From: Absidia repens
Taxonomy: Eukaryota; Mucoromycota; Mucoromycetes; Mucorales; Cunninghamellaceae
Reading direction: 5' to 3'
Assembly: GCA_002105175.1 (NCBI GenBank)
Contig: MCGE01000024.1
Coordinates: 434,001 to 498,000, forward strand
DNA length: 64,000 nt
Below the pieces are notes generated by a model that was given only the letters and a program-made list of their open reading frames with translations, ran no database searches and had not been told where the DNA came from. A program made the translations under genes and the position numbers. Position 1 is the stretch's first letter. Each line of letters opens with the position of its first letter. Positions 23,062-33,659 of this stretch are shown piece after piece.

Positions 23062-23879
23062 TCTATGTACAGGGGAAAGTGTTAGATTAGGGAAAAAGGG
23101 AAAGGGAAAGCAAAAAGGTCAAAAAAAAAAAAATTGAAAAAAAAGCGCAGTCCGGAGTCTGAAAATTAAGTACAGTGTATGATGATGCCCATTCTTGAGC
23201 GTCCTGAAGGACTATCGATCGTCTTCTTTCTTTAAATAAGCCAAATGGACAATACAAAATTGAATAATAAAATATTAATTATTATTAATATTTTATTTAT
23301 GATGATTCTGTGCTTTCAACGAGGTTCGTTGTTTTCGAATCTTGTCTCCATTTCTTAAAATGGAAAACTGCGCAAAAGAAGATCTCGGCGATATCATATT
23401 CGAATGTAAAGTATCAATTTTTCCATAGCATAATACCGTTGATTTTTACATTATGTACTTACATACATTATGCATGATTCAGTAGAGGTCACTCTGGCAG
23501 AATAGCATTGGTTGATTGATTTGAATGGGAACGCGGGAATGCGCTCACATTTCATATCAAGTAACCTAGAGCTGTCAACTCGTCGCTAGGCCTCAGATGA
23601 AAGCGCAAATGACCTAGATAAGTTAGAAAATTGTGTAAAGAGCCTTATATTGGCAGCTACACATACGAACGACATATTATAGATTCATTTTTATGATTGA
23701 TCGAACAGAAATATAGATATATTTGATAGTAAGCGATAGAAGACTGCCAACTAGCCTCTGGCTCATTAGGGGAAAAATAGTAATATTGGGTGGGCGACAA
23801 AGCTAGTGTTTGATAGACACTCACAAAAATATTAGGATAACGACATTATTTACCATGCGATGAATCAGAGGAGGATGTT
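23062..23879. other. gene-free stretch with an AT-only palindrome
   Basis: Upstream of SDO1. Contains a perfect inverted repeat with 14-bp arms at 23266-23279 and 23284-23297 around a 4-base loop. No coding evidence. Confidence 0.5.
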
Positions 23880-24760
23880 CAAAAATTATAGATATTTTGT
23901 TGAAGCATATCGGTAGATACTAAAAATAAAGGAGAGGGATATATTGTAGCAAAGGATTTAATGGGAAGATCTATTGAAGGCAGTAACAGTGAGACTAAAA
24001 TGAGACTGATTATGGTCAACACTAAAAGGGCCAACTGTAAAGTGGAGCCTAATACATTATACAACATGAGAAAAGATTAAAGGGACACCTGCTGTTGAAG
24101 TACAAAAACTATCAGCACTCATCAAAACGGCCAGCTCTTGAAGAGATCTCTCGTTAAAAGCATGAGATACTAATGGGACATTTTTCATTGAAGCAAGTAA
24201 TAAGAGACATATTTTATTCCGATATAGAGACGAGCTAACACTAATCTAAGCTAATGAAAACTCCAAAAAACCAACTAATGGTGCCTTCAGATCCTACATT
24301 CAAAATGAAAGGGTTTCCCCATGCATCTTGTAATCCCTGGGCTGAAAACCCTTCTGAACTAGTCCTGATACAATTCTAGGTCCAAAATAACCCCATACAA
24401 GTTGAATGATGAAGAAAAATTGAAATGAAAAAAAAGAGAGAGAAAAAGTGGCAAAATAAATAAAAAAGGGTCGGGCCTTCTTTTTTTGTGGTTGTTCGGT
24501 ATACCGAATTTTTTTCAAATATTCACGTGGGCGGGACTTGAAATGTTTCCGTCTTCTCCAAGTTTTTCTTTTCGTGAAGGATGCCAAAAACGAGTTTCTA
24601 TGATTTTCTTTTTATATTAAAACACTGTGCACTAGCAGCAACATGGAATTTCTCATATTATGTCAGCAATGGCCGCATGGCGTTCTCCTTTTCCTGTTAC
24701 AGCAGTCAACGTAATCAACATGATGGTTCTCTTCATAATATTAACCAACGTCATTCAGCA
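23880..24760 (+). repeat. dispersed repeat, copy B
   Basis: Matches copy C over most of its length, from GC-poor left flank (GTAGATACTAA near 23914) through the core at 24301-24339, CACGTG at 24524-24529, and the right part with TCAACATGATGGTTCTC near 24716. No conserved protein. Ends approximate. Confidence 0.75.
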
Positions 24761-26356
24761 TTGCAAGTATGGTAATTCTCTTTTACTAATGCCTTGGTAA
24801 TAAATACGGAGCGATTTGGCCTGATGTGGTGTACCCTCCTTCATAGTTGAATAGTTTGTCACTCTCTGTAGAACAGCTTATTCTAATTTGTAGGACTAGC
24901 TTTTCTGACGCCATGGCTATTCAACAAGGCAACTCACCCCCATTCACACACCCCTAATTGCTTTACATTTATATATGCGTCAGACCATTATCTTTAGACC
25001 GGTTTAGTTTAGTATGAATTATATGATATCATTCTGAATAAAATCAGCCTTGTCCTTTTGATTTTATCATACATACATCATCCCTTGTACGTTTAGTTTG
25101 TCTTCTTGAATGATCATACTTACAGTGTAATGTATAAGGCCTGTGCGCGTAGAAAAAAGAGTTGAGATGTGCGTATCAAAAAAAAAAGTAGGTATGAAGC
25201 AATGTCAATTATCCGTTGTGCTCATCGCTCTGTCTACTTTATCACACTGGATTTTTAAATATAGGGGACGAGAAGAATTTATTAAATGGGTTTAGTAAAT
25301 GGCCGTGGTGGAGGCCTATAAAAAAAGCGTAAGTAATAAGATGTGACAAGCACCACAAAAAAGATGGTTGATGGGGCATTGGGCGTTATTTAGTTTATCC
25401 GCACATCCATTTTTGGCAAACGTCATTGTCGTGGCAATTCCTCGGCCCCTCAACTAAAAATCAACCAACTTCAACGTCATATTTATAAAACAAAAAAACG
25501 TTGCAACAACATAAATTTGTTTCTTTTCAACTTAAATACCATGTTACGTGGTTAAACGCTTCAATTGCCAAGTATCAGATCTTAAAATAAATATCCTTAG
25601 CATTTTCCTATGACCCGAGTTTTTTTTTTCATGTTTTCTGTTGAAATGACAAAGTTTGTCTTTTTTTCTAACAAAGCAACAACAAAAACAAACAAATCGC
25701 AAAAGATTTTTGAGTAAATGGAAAACATAGAGTAGTTAAAGAAGTGCTCAGCAGCGAAGATTCTCGGTAGAAACGTGGAAAATTTAAAAAAAAATTAAGG
25801 GATCTAATTTTATTTTGTGCTGACGGTCCTCAGCTGTATTTAGAAAACAATTTCTTTTGAGTACTTTTTTTTGTCTGATTGTTGTGTATTTTCGACCCAT
25901 GGAAAACAGGCGGTAGTTGAATCAAGATAATCAATTCAAACTTGTCATGCAGTCTGCAGATGAAAACAGCCCCCATTGTTACATTTCTTCACAATGAATT
26001 GCCTTGAATGACACTATGAGTCCACGCATGATATGATGAACCTGCATAATAAAAGTAACCAAGACCGTGTAACTCGAGATGACAAAAAAGTCCTCTCTTG
26101 CTTTCCGTCCGTCAGCAGCCAAGTCATCTGGTGAAAGCGGCCTTGGCGGCAGCTGAAACATTTTTAGGTTTGCGTTTGTTTTCTGGTTTCTCTTTATTTT
26201 TCCTTTTCTTTTTCTTTTTCTATTTTTTTCTTCCACTAGAACAGCTTGACCATTTCTTTTTTTTTTTTAAGTGTCTTCTTTAATTTTTTCCATCACTACC
26301 ACCACCACTGCTACTACTACTACCACCACTACTACTACATATAACGCAAATTTAAC
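24761..26356. other. long gene-free stretch upstream of TVP18
   Basis: About 1.6 kb without coding evidence on either strand. The last 80 bp hold a CAC/TAC triplet-rich leader (about 26290-26340) just before the TVP18 start. Confidence 0.55.
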
Positions 26357-27541
26357 ATGGGTTGTTTCGACGAAGCTAAATCAATGAACTTCTCTCTTTA
26401 TGGGCAATGGTAAGCACATGGGCATGGTCTTGGGCAGTATAGCTTGTTTTGCAGAGTGGATCTCTGGGTGCATAGATAGTGTGGGTGGGTAGCTGTGTCG
26501 GTAGGTGTGGAAGGAATGACCTTTGGTGGTGTTGAAAGAGCGTGGGGAAATGCAGAATTGATAGAGGGGTTGAAGCAAAAATGGGTCCTTGGCACTAACG
26601 ACTTGCCTCTTTTCTTTATCTATCTCGCTACTTTTATGATGATGCGAACTCAATTTCTCAAAGGCTTGGGATTATATCTATCATATGTAACTTGTCACAA
26701 AAACAATTCAGAAAAAAAAAATATTGGTACTAACACTGTCTTCTTATCTAGTATTGATTGCCTTAGGAATTGTCAGCTTCATGTCCCATATCGTCTTTAG
26801 TATTGTTGGATGGTATGTATGGGATCAGAGAAAAAAGAGAATATCATGGTATGAAAGAGCTGGATCTTGACTCCCTTTTTTTCAATTGGATTGTATAGGG
26901 TAATTGCTTTTCTTTTGGTGCTGATCGAAATTCCACTTTGTCTCAAGGTAAAACTGCGTCATCGGAATCTCTCACCAAGTATATGTATTTATTTATTTTT
27001 TACTGTATTTTGGTAGTTATGCCCAACAAGCCCCAAGTTGTAAATGAACAAGACAAGAACACTGGCCAAAAGCATACAATATTGGATAAGGAAAACTCAA
27101 ATTTTTTTTTTATTTAATAGGGACAAATTCATTGCTTATTTTGAAAATTCATACTTACGGGCGGCTATATACTTGGTGTAAGTGATCAAAACACAAAAGG
27201 GAAATTGTCAAACTATCCAGCTCATTTGTCTTGTACAGTTTTGCAGTAGTGATGTTTCTTTCTAACCTTCTAAGTGGTGCCACGCCTTTGATCGCAGCCG
27301 CTGTTACTCTGTTACTTGGCGCCATCTCCTACCGTAAGATTCATATCATTTGCTAGCTATCATCATCTCATTTACTTTACTCTCGTTTTATGTATTATAG
27401 TTGCTGCCGGTGTCATGGGACAATCCTTTGCATCATCAAAGTAGGTATATCCTCCGAGAGCAGAAAGAATGGTAGACACTGACCACATTTATTTATTTAT
27501 ATAGAATTTTGGGTGGTACTGGAACCGACAATGTAGTTTAG
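26357..27541 (+). CDS. TVP18: Golgi membrane protein TVP18
   Basis: Small tetraspan membrane protein of late-Golgi Tlg2 compartments; exact function is not known in the family. Nine short exons (26357-26409, 26664-26686, 26752-26812, 26899-26947, 27017-27039, 27121-27177, 27239-27333, 27401-27440, 27505-27541) make 145 aa, all in frame. Exons 2 and 5 are only 23 nt each. The protein starts MGCFDEAKSMNFSLYGQW. Four hydrophobic segments follow: IISIILLIALGIVSF, WVIAFLLVLIEIPLCL, AIYLVFAVVMFLSNLL, then AAVTLLLGAISYLAAGVM. The NFSLYGQW motif and LLVLIEIPLCLKLCP are close to yeast Tvp18 (NFSIYGRW; IEIPFLLRICP). Because the exons are so short the gene is nearly invisible to an ORF scan. Confidence 0.88.
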
Positions 27542-28159
27542 GAGTATCATTCATGCATGCCCTATCCCAATCCCTCTTATTTGTATACTTTATTAGTTAA
27601 CTTTTAGCATATTACTTCTTATCTTATTGTATAAATCATCACCCAGTTATTACTCTACCTCGTTTCAAATAAAAAACTTCAATATTATGATATATATGAA
27701 AACGATTTAACCAAATGCGTTGTATCATTTGTCTTTTTGTAGCGGAACTTCTCTAAAGCCATATTTTCCCCCTTTTTATGTATGCGTGATTTGAGGTGCG
27801 TATTATATATTGGGTGCAAATGTTATTGAGATATATATACTTATGTATCTCACAATGTTGCCGGGACTCTGTTCTTCAGCTTCCACGATTTTTTGAATGT
27901 GATACCAGACTGACTTATTTTTGGTCGTCAAGTACATTATAGAAAGGTTATAGGCATTGTCATGATGATTTTAGCTTGGGTCTCTTTATTTCACCAGAAA
28001 AACAGAAAAAAAAAAGAGATATCAAAAGATGAGGGATTAACAATGTGAGCTTATATGTCAGTGAAGGCGAACCATCATAAAACAACAAATTAAAAGTGGA
28101 TATAGAGGCTAATAGCGACATTTTTCACTATCAAATGGCTCTGAGTATGTTTATTAAAA
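27542..28159. other. gene-free stretch downstream of TVP18
   Basis: Contains an AATAAA near 27669 that fits TVP18 polyadenylation; nothing else supported. Confidence 0.5.
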
Positions 28160-29010
28160 AAGTATACTTTGTTGGAGCATAGTGGTAGATACCAAAACTA
28201 ACGGCAAGGGATCCATTGTAACAAGAGATTCATTGGAAGGATCAATCAGTGGAAACTTGAGGGCGACTATAATCAGTGCTAAGAATGGTTCAACGCTAAT
28301 CTAAAGTGGTTAATTGTAAATGTAATCAGACACACTGTAAAAAGCATGAGAAAAGACCAAAACAACTTTATTGAAACACAACTAACGATCAGAATACAAA
28401 TCAAGCGGGATTGATTGCTAGTAAACAAAGGATCTATTGTTCAGAACTTAAGAAACACTAATGATACATATTTCATTGAACCACGTAAAAAGAGACATAT
28501 TTTCATTGAAACAAGTAAAAAGAAACATGTTTTATTCAGTTTTAGATACAAACTATGGACAAGCTAACACTAAGCTAAGCTAATGAAGGCTCCATAAAAC
28601 CAACTATTGGTGCCTTCAGATCCTACATTCAAAATGAAAGGGTTTCCCCATGCATCTTGTAATCCCTGGGCTGAAAACACTTCTAAACTAGTCCTGATAC
28701 AATTCTAGGTCCAAAATAATTCCATAGAAGTTGAATGGTGAAGAAAAAAAGAAATGAAAAAAAAGAAGGAGAGCAGAGAAAATAAAAATAGGCAGGAGAG
28801 AGAAAATAAAATATTTCACGTGGGCGGCATATGAAATACTATTTTTGCGTGGTTGGGGGAGGTGGACACAAAACAAAACCACCCCCTTCACTTCGTTTTT
28901 CTTTTGTTTACAACTATCAACACCATACAACATCATCAACATGGTGTTCCTTTTTTTATGAAAGCATCCATTACCAAAAAGAAAACTGCCTTTACTGAAG
29001 TCAACTAATG
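28160..29010 (+). repeat. dispersed repeat, copy C
   Basis: Longest clear copy. Core at 28630-28668, CACGTG at 28817-28822, and a right part with ATCATCAACATGGTGTTCC near 28933. A short internal duplication of the CATTGAA...GTAAAAAGA motif lies at about 28470-28530. A minus-strand frame (28688-29089) runs across it but does not match the frames of other copies. Ends approximate. Confidence 0.78.
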
Positions 29011-29162
29011 CAAACACGCATGCCTTGATAGTTGCAAGATATACACTTACTTCAAAAGCTCTGAAGTCAAATAATAAAGTATCCCACAATAAGAGGTATA
29101 CAGAATTGACAAATGGTAAGGATATGCGAAATTTGGAACTTTAAAGAAGATGGTCTCTGACG

Positions 29163-29194
<32 letters not shown>

Positions 29195-30742
29195 GCAAAT
29201 GATATAAACTGGCTGGGAAGGCTTGGCTCGGTATTTTTTGGTAAGTTGTTGTTGTTGTTGTTTTTTATTTGCGCTGTACGAAAAAGGAAATTGACTAATT
29301 TTTTTTTCCCAATATTTGCATCAGGTCAGTGATTCCAGGTTGATGTAGCTGGTTGACTAAGGCTGATATATCTGAACGATTGTATTTTCGACTTTGAAGG
29401 GATCATGTGTCGATGCTGGATTTTAGTAAGTGAATATGCATAAACAGGGTCAAGGAAATTGGTGCGTTTATGTACATGTAATGCAACGTTGTTGTCTCAT
29501 TGACTTTTCATGGCCCTTTATGATTTTGACTACTCTAGGTTTAGTTTATGCTTATTTGTATGCTCATCTTACGACCGATTTTATCACCGCTTTTTCCTAC
29601 AAAGACGACACTAATCGAATGCATTTATCTACTAGCTCAACATCAATTGTAATGGCGTTAGTACATAACCTGGAAGTGGTGGAAGTGATAGAATTTCGAT
29701 TCATTACTGATATTCATCATCAAAGAAACGTGAAAAGGGGCTAATAGCGTAAGTTGATTCCGAGAAATGAGGGGTATATGAAAATGTTTTAAACAGACAA
29801 GGGATAGAAAAGGTTTCGTTTTAACATTTGTTTACCTTTATATATATATGCAAAGTTATCGTTGGAAAGTAAATGGCGTTAGGTATGAATATCTTTTTTT
29901 TTTTCATTATGTGACGGATACTGGTATGGGAAAAAATAGGATCAAGAAGTTATATGTGAGTAACGGGACGTTATTTATGTGATACGTGGCAAAAAACAGC
30001 ACCAAACAAAAGAATTGGCCACTGTATTATTACAAAACTTTATTTTTCTATTAGTTTGCAAAGTGCATGTAGTGAAATCATTATGACTTTAAACAGCAGT
30101 GACAACAGCAACAACATGATTCAGTGGAACATTTGTGAGACTGAGAAACATGTATCCTTCCGATTCTCTTTGGTTTTATTTTTGGCGCAGGGAAAGTGGG
30201 ATGGTTTTGATGATCGATTGTATTTTTTTTTTTAATGGGTAAATGCTTAATATTATTGTTACAGAAAAAAATAGATGAGCGGTCTGTGTGTCGTGAAAGC
30301 GCCCTGTCTTGGAATTTTAGTTTGAAATACATACTTTAATAAAATCAAGCTTTTAGCTTTTTACATTTATTTTATTTTTATATGTGTTGTTGTTTGGTTG
30401 GGGGGAGGGATAGAGTAAGGATGAAACTAGAAGGGTGATGTGGCGATGTGGTGGTGACAGCGTCAAGAGCGGGTGAATGATCAAATATGGATCTGGTTCG
30501 TCCTGTGTAATATACCTTAGGAAAGGGACAGAAGGTTGACGTATGGATCTATAGTAACAGAATCTACACCTTATAGCGTCGTTCAAACATCCAAACAAAA
30601 CCTTATATTAACCCTCGTTTTTCCCCTTTTTACAATAATCTAGAATAATACTTGTTTATAAAATCAGTTCACACTACTTATTTGTTTGGCAGACTGTCAG
30701 ATTTAAAACGTGAGCTTCAAAAAAAAATTTTTTTTTAAGGAT
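29011..30742. other. gene-free stretch
   Basis: About 1.7 kb with T/A homopolymers (T run at about 29167-29194) and only unconvincing frames (for example 29430-29744). No gene supported. Confidence 0.5.
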
Positions 30743-30750
30743 TATAAAAG
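30743..30750 (+). promoter_or_regulatory. TATA box for the zinc-knuckle gene
   Basis: TATAAAAG 82 bp before the ATG at 30832, followed by a pyrimidine-rich leader (about 30760-30800). This is typical of strong promoters in this group. Confidence 0.45.
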
Positions 30751-30831
30751 GGCACAATTGACTTTCCTTTTTCTTTCTCTTTATTTCTCAACTTTTTTTA
30801 AATTACTGTGCTTGGATATACATATCAAAAA

Positions 30832-31062
30832 ATGACAAATAAATGCAACCAACATTCTCAACAGCACCGAAAAAACCAATCAAACATTGGCAGAAACTAC
30901 TATGGTATACCAGGTATAAATACTTCTGGTGGTCAATGGTAAGTCAACAAATAGTACTAAGCCAAATGCCATTCGTTTGTCTAATGTATCCTTTTTGCCC
31001 TCCTTAGCAGCTGGTGTGGAAAATATGGTCATAAACCAAGCTATTGCCCCTACTTGCGATAA
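30832..31062 (+). CDS. Small CCHC zinc-knuckle protein (53 aa), two exons
   Basis: Exon 1 30832-30938 and exon 2 31008-31062 are separated by a 69-bp intron. The intron has a perfect GTAAGT donor, a CTAAT branch point at about 30981-30985, a pyrimidine tract and TTAG acceptor. The spliced product is 53 aa. It has an Asn/Gln/His-rich first half starting MTNKCNQHSQQHRK, then GGQWCSWCGKYGHKPSYCPY and a stop. CSWCGKYGHKPSYC is exactly C-X2-C-X4-H-X4-C, the zinc knuckle of RNA/ssDNA-binding and Gag-type proteins. The first Cys codon is split by the intron, so the finger exists only after splicing. Choosing the TAG acceptor over the CAG three bases later is what keeps the C-X2-C spacing. I do not recognise a named family. 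RNA binding is inference; it could also be a relic of a larger or mobile gene. Confidence 0.55.
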
Positions 31063-33155
31063 ATCATCTGGTTTTGCCTCAATTTTATTCATCATATTCA
31101 TATCTTCATTCTAATTGTTGTTCTTTATCATTCTCAGCATCTTTTACTTTCCCCTCTCACCATCTCTATTTGAACTATTGATTCTACATTCTCATACCAA
31201 CATGTTTATCTCATTTATATCATTATCATTTCCCAATATCATATCCCCTTCCTCTTTTTTTTACTTCGCCTTGAAAAATAAAAACTTTTTTTTTAAAAAA
31301 ACCATCTCCGATTGTCACAGTAGCCTCATGCCGAGAGCATATTGTTTTGATATAAAACCTTATTTTTTTGTGATCATCAAGGTGGAAAAGGTTACACAGT
31401 CTTCCTTGAAATGTCTATTTTTTCTTGACGTATCTGTCATTGATCCACAAGACAAGCTAAAAAACAGTGAGCTTTGAGACCGTTTGATTTACTCAAGTTT
31501 TTTTTTTTTTTTTACTAAAAAAAAAAAAAAAAAGTTCTTGCAAAAGAATAAAGCTAAAATGAAATAATAAAAAATAAATGCAAACAAAACAAGCAAACAA
31601 CCAAAAAACTAAACAATAAAAAAGACCGTGTGTCTACATAGTCCACATGCATGTAAACAGATAAATAATCATGATCAATAAATATGCTTTATTTTTTAAC
31701 CACAATGGTCAATAGATATCTAAACTAATATAATGCTACTGCTAATACTACTGCTAATACTAATACTACGTCAACCAAAATACAACAATCCAGTTTCTTG
31801 ATTTCCTTTTCTTTTGCATACTTACAGGTTCACGCAAATAAGACTGATGATCGCAGACTCGGGATTTCCTAATACAAGTCAAATGCGTTAGTACTGTTTT
31901 TTTTAACATTCTCCTTCAAGTTTTACCATTTCAGGCCCGATTTCATAAGATAGGTTCCCAAGCATCATTACAAGCGTGTTTAAAGACCAAAACATTTCCC
32001 TTTCAACATCGAATGGTTGAACGGTAGTACGACATATTCCTAAAATAAATTAGTGCCGAAGATTCCGTTGTTCTGTCAAACACTCGACCCCCTTTTTTTC
32101 GTTTTTGTCTTTACCCTTGCGATATTCTCGAGAGCGCCGCAATCTGTTTTTAGATCCTGTCACACAAAACAAACACTTTTTTAGTATGAATTGTCCATAG
32201 ACGTTGCGTTTTTTAATACCTTGGTTCCTTCTAAACCGAATCCATTCTACGGCTGATTTCATTCTGATGTGATAGTCATGTCGTATCTTCCGCAAACAAT
32301 AACCTTTTATGAGTGTTCATATGTAAACGCCTTCCAAATAGTCCAGTGTTGACGCGAAATGAGGTTAGATCAAAGCTGTTCCAGCCTAAATGCCGATGCA
32401 AAGATGAGGGTCCGTAAACCAAATAGGCCACCAAGTAGTAGATCATGCAAGTCAGGATTAAACAACAATATCAACAAACAATTAATTCAAATGTATTTCA
32501 TGTGATCACTTTTCATCTTACCGATATGTTGAGCACGATATGTTGAGCACGATATGTTGAGCACGATATGTTGAGCACGATATGTTGAGTACCCATTGGC
32601 ATGCCATCCTCCATCAGCTTAGTAAATAGTAAAGAAATGGTGTCATTGTTGGAAGCAAACGTTGCTAAATCGGGCTCTACAAAAAAAAAAAAAAAAAAAA
32701 AAAAAAAATGTTGTCGAGTGAGACCGTTTGCATAAGTTTTGACGAATGACGTCCTTGTGTCCTTCTTTGATAGTGTCTTTCCATTTTCCAATCTATATGT
32801 CTGACCATCCTAATTGCCGTACCCACCCCCTTCCAGTGTACACTTACATCATTATTAGAGGGATCTGTCGACTTTGCATTTGATTCAGAGCAGTACCGCA
32901 TTGGCTGCATGCAAATTCCGACAACCAGCGATCAATGAAGAAAATCCGCTTGGTTCAGCATTTCCTAGCATTAAATACGTCAAGAGGCATTGAAAAAAAA
33001 GAAAGACAAAACACATTCGTTAGCTCATGTAATTGAGAATTTTCATTGTTGGGGAGTATCTTACCAGGATAGATAATTTGAGCCATCAACAATATCACTG
33101 TACAGTTGCAACCACCTATCAATTTTGTCTATCGTCAATACCCTTCAGCTGATGT
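31063..33155. other. unresolved region with exon-like pieces on the minus strand
   Basis: Several minus-strand segments look like exons (good GT-AG edges, protein-like translation). One is at about 32940-32840 (IDRWLSEFACSQCGTALNQM). Another is at about 32680-32590 (PDLATFASNNDTISLL). A third is at about 32295-32100 (RKIRHDYHIRMKSAVEWIRF), and a fourth at about 32040-31930 (TTVQPFDVEREMFWSLN). I could not join them into one open frame, and one piece runs into a 14-bp tandem repeat. This is either a decayed gene or a gene whose structure I failed to solve. The plus strand shows no gene. Confidence 0.3.
32523..32592. repeat. 14-bp minisatellite, five copies
   Basis: GATATGTTGAGCAC repeated five times head to tail; the last copy has one change. 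The unit is not a multiple of three and it lies at the edge of an exon-like segment. Confidence 0.9.
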
Positions 33156-33458
33156 CTAAATCCTAAGAATGATTCTACTCGCATTGATGAGAGCCTGCAA
33201 TTCAAAAGAAACATGATATTCATGAAGGTCATTACCAACCCCTAGAATTTTGAAGAAGTCAGTGATTCTTTCAAGCCAGTAACGCAAGGGGTGAGATCTG
33301 TGTGAGCCACTCCCACCTGCAATACTAGCAGAAAGACAACAGACGCGTGTGAGTTATGCAGAAGTAGTTCACAAAAGAATTTTCTAGACTTACCCATACG
33401 TAATAGTAACACCACTACCAGCATATAGATCGTCATTCAATAAGATGTTCCCAGCCAT
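33156..33458 (-). CDS. Doubtful small two-exon protein (77 aa)
   Basis: ATG at 33458. Exons 33458-33394 and 33324-33156 are joined by a GTAAGT/TAG intron and stay open to a TAG. The product starts MAGNILLNDDLYAGSGVTIT and includes LRYWLERITDFFKIL. An alternative intron (GTAATG...TTGCAG) lies inside exon 2 but breaks the frame. I recognise no family. It may be the 5' end of the larger unresolved or decayed gene that continues towards 31.9 kb. Confidence 0.3.
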
Positions 33459-33659
33459 TAGCGTAACGGATCTTGGTTTTCTAAAAAAATAAAATAAAAA
33501 AGACTGAAAAAAAAAACCTGCACCACAACAATATGCAGACGGTGTTTGAAAAGCCAGAGTAATGATAAACAAAAAAAAGAAAGGGTATTTTATTAGGATA
33601 AAATTAAAAGGTAAGGGAGAGGGAAGGGAAGGGGAGGGCGGAGGGTATATAGTAAGTCA

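Noticed and set aside
25979..26236. Minus-strand 85-aa ORF upstream of TVP18
   Set aside because: Lys/Arg run comes from a pyrimidine-rich tract on the plus strand; no domain.
29430..29744. 104-aa plus-strand ORF
   Set aside because: No splice partners, no recognisable domain, and unusual composition; likely chance.
32523..32592. Possible CRISPR-like array
   Set aside because: The units are contiguous 14-bp direct repeats with no spacers, so it is a minisatellite, and the host is a eukaryote.
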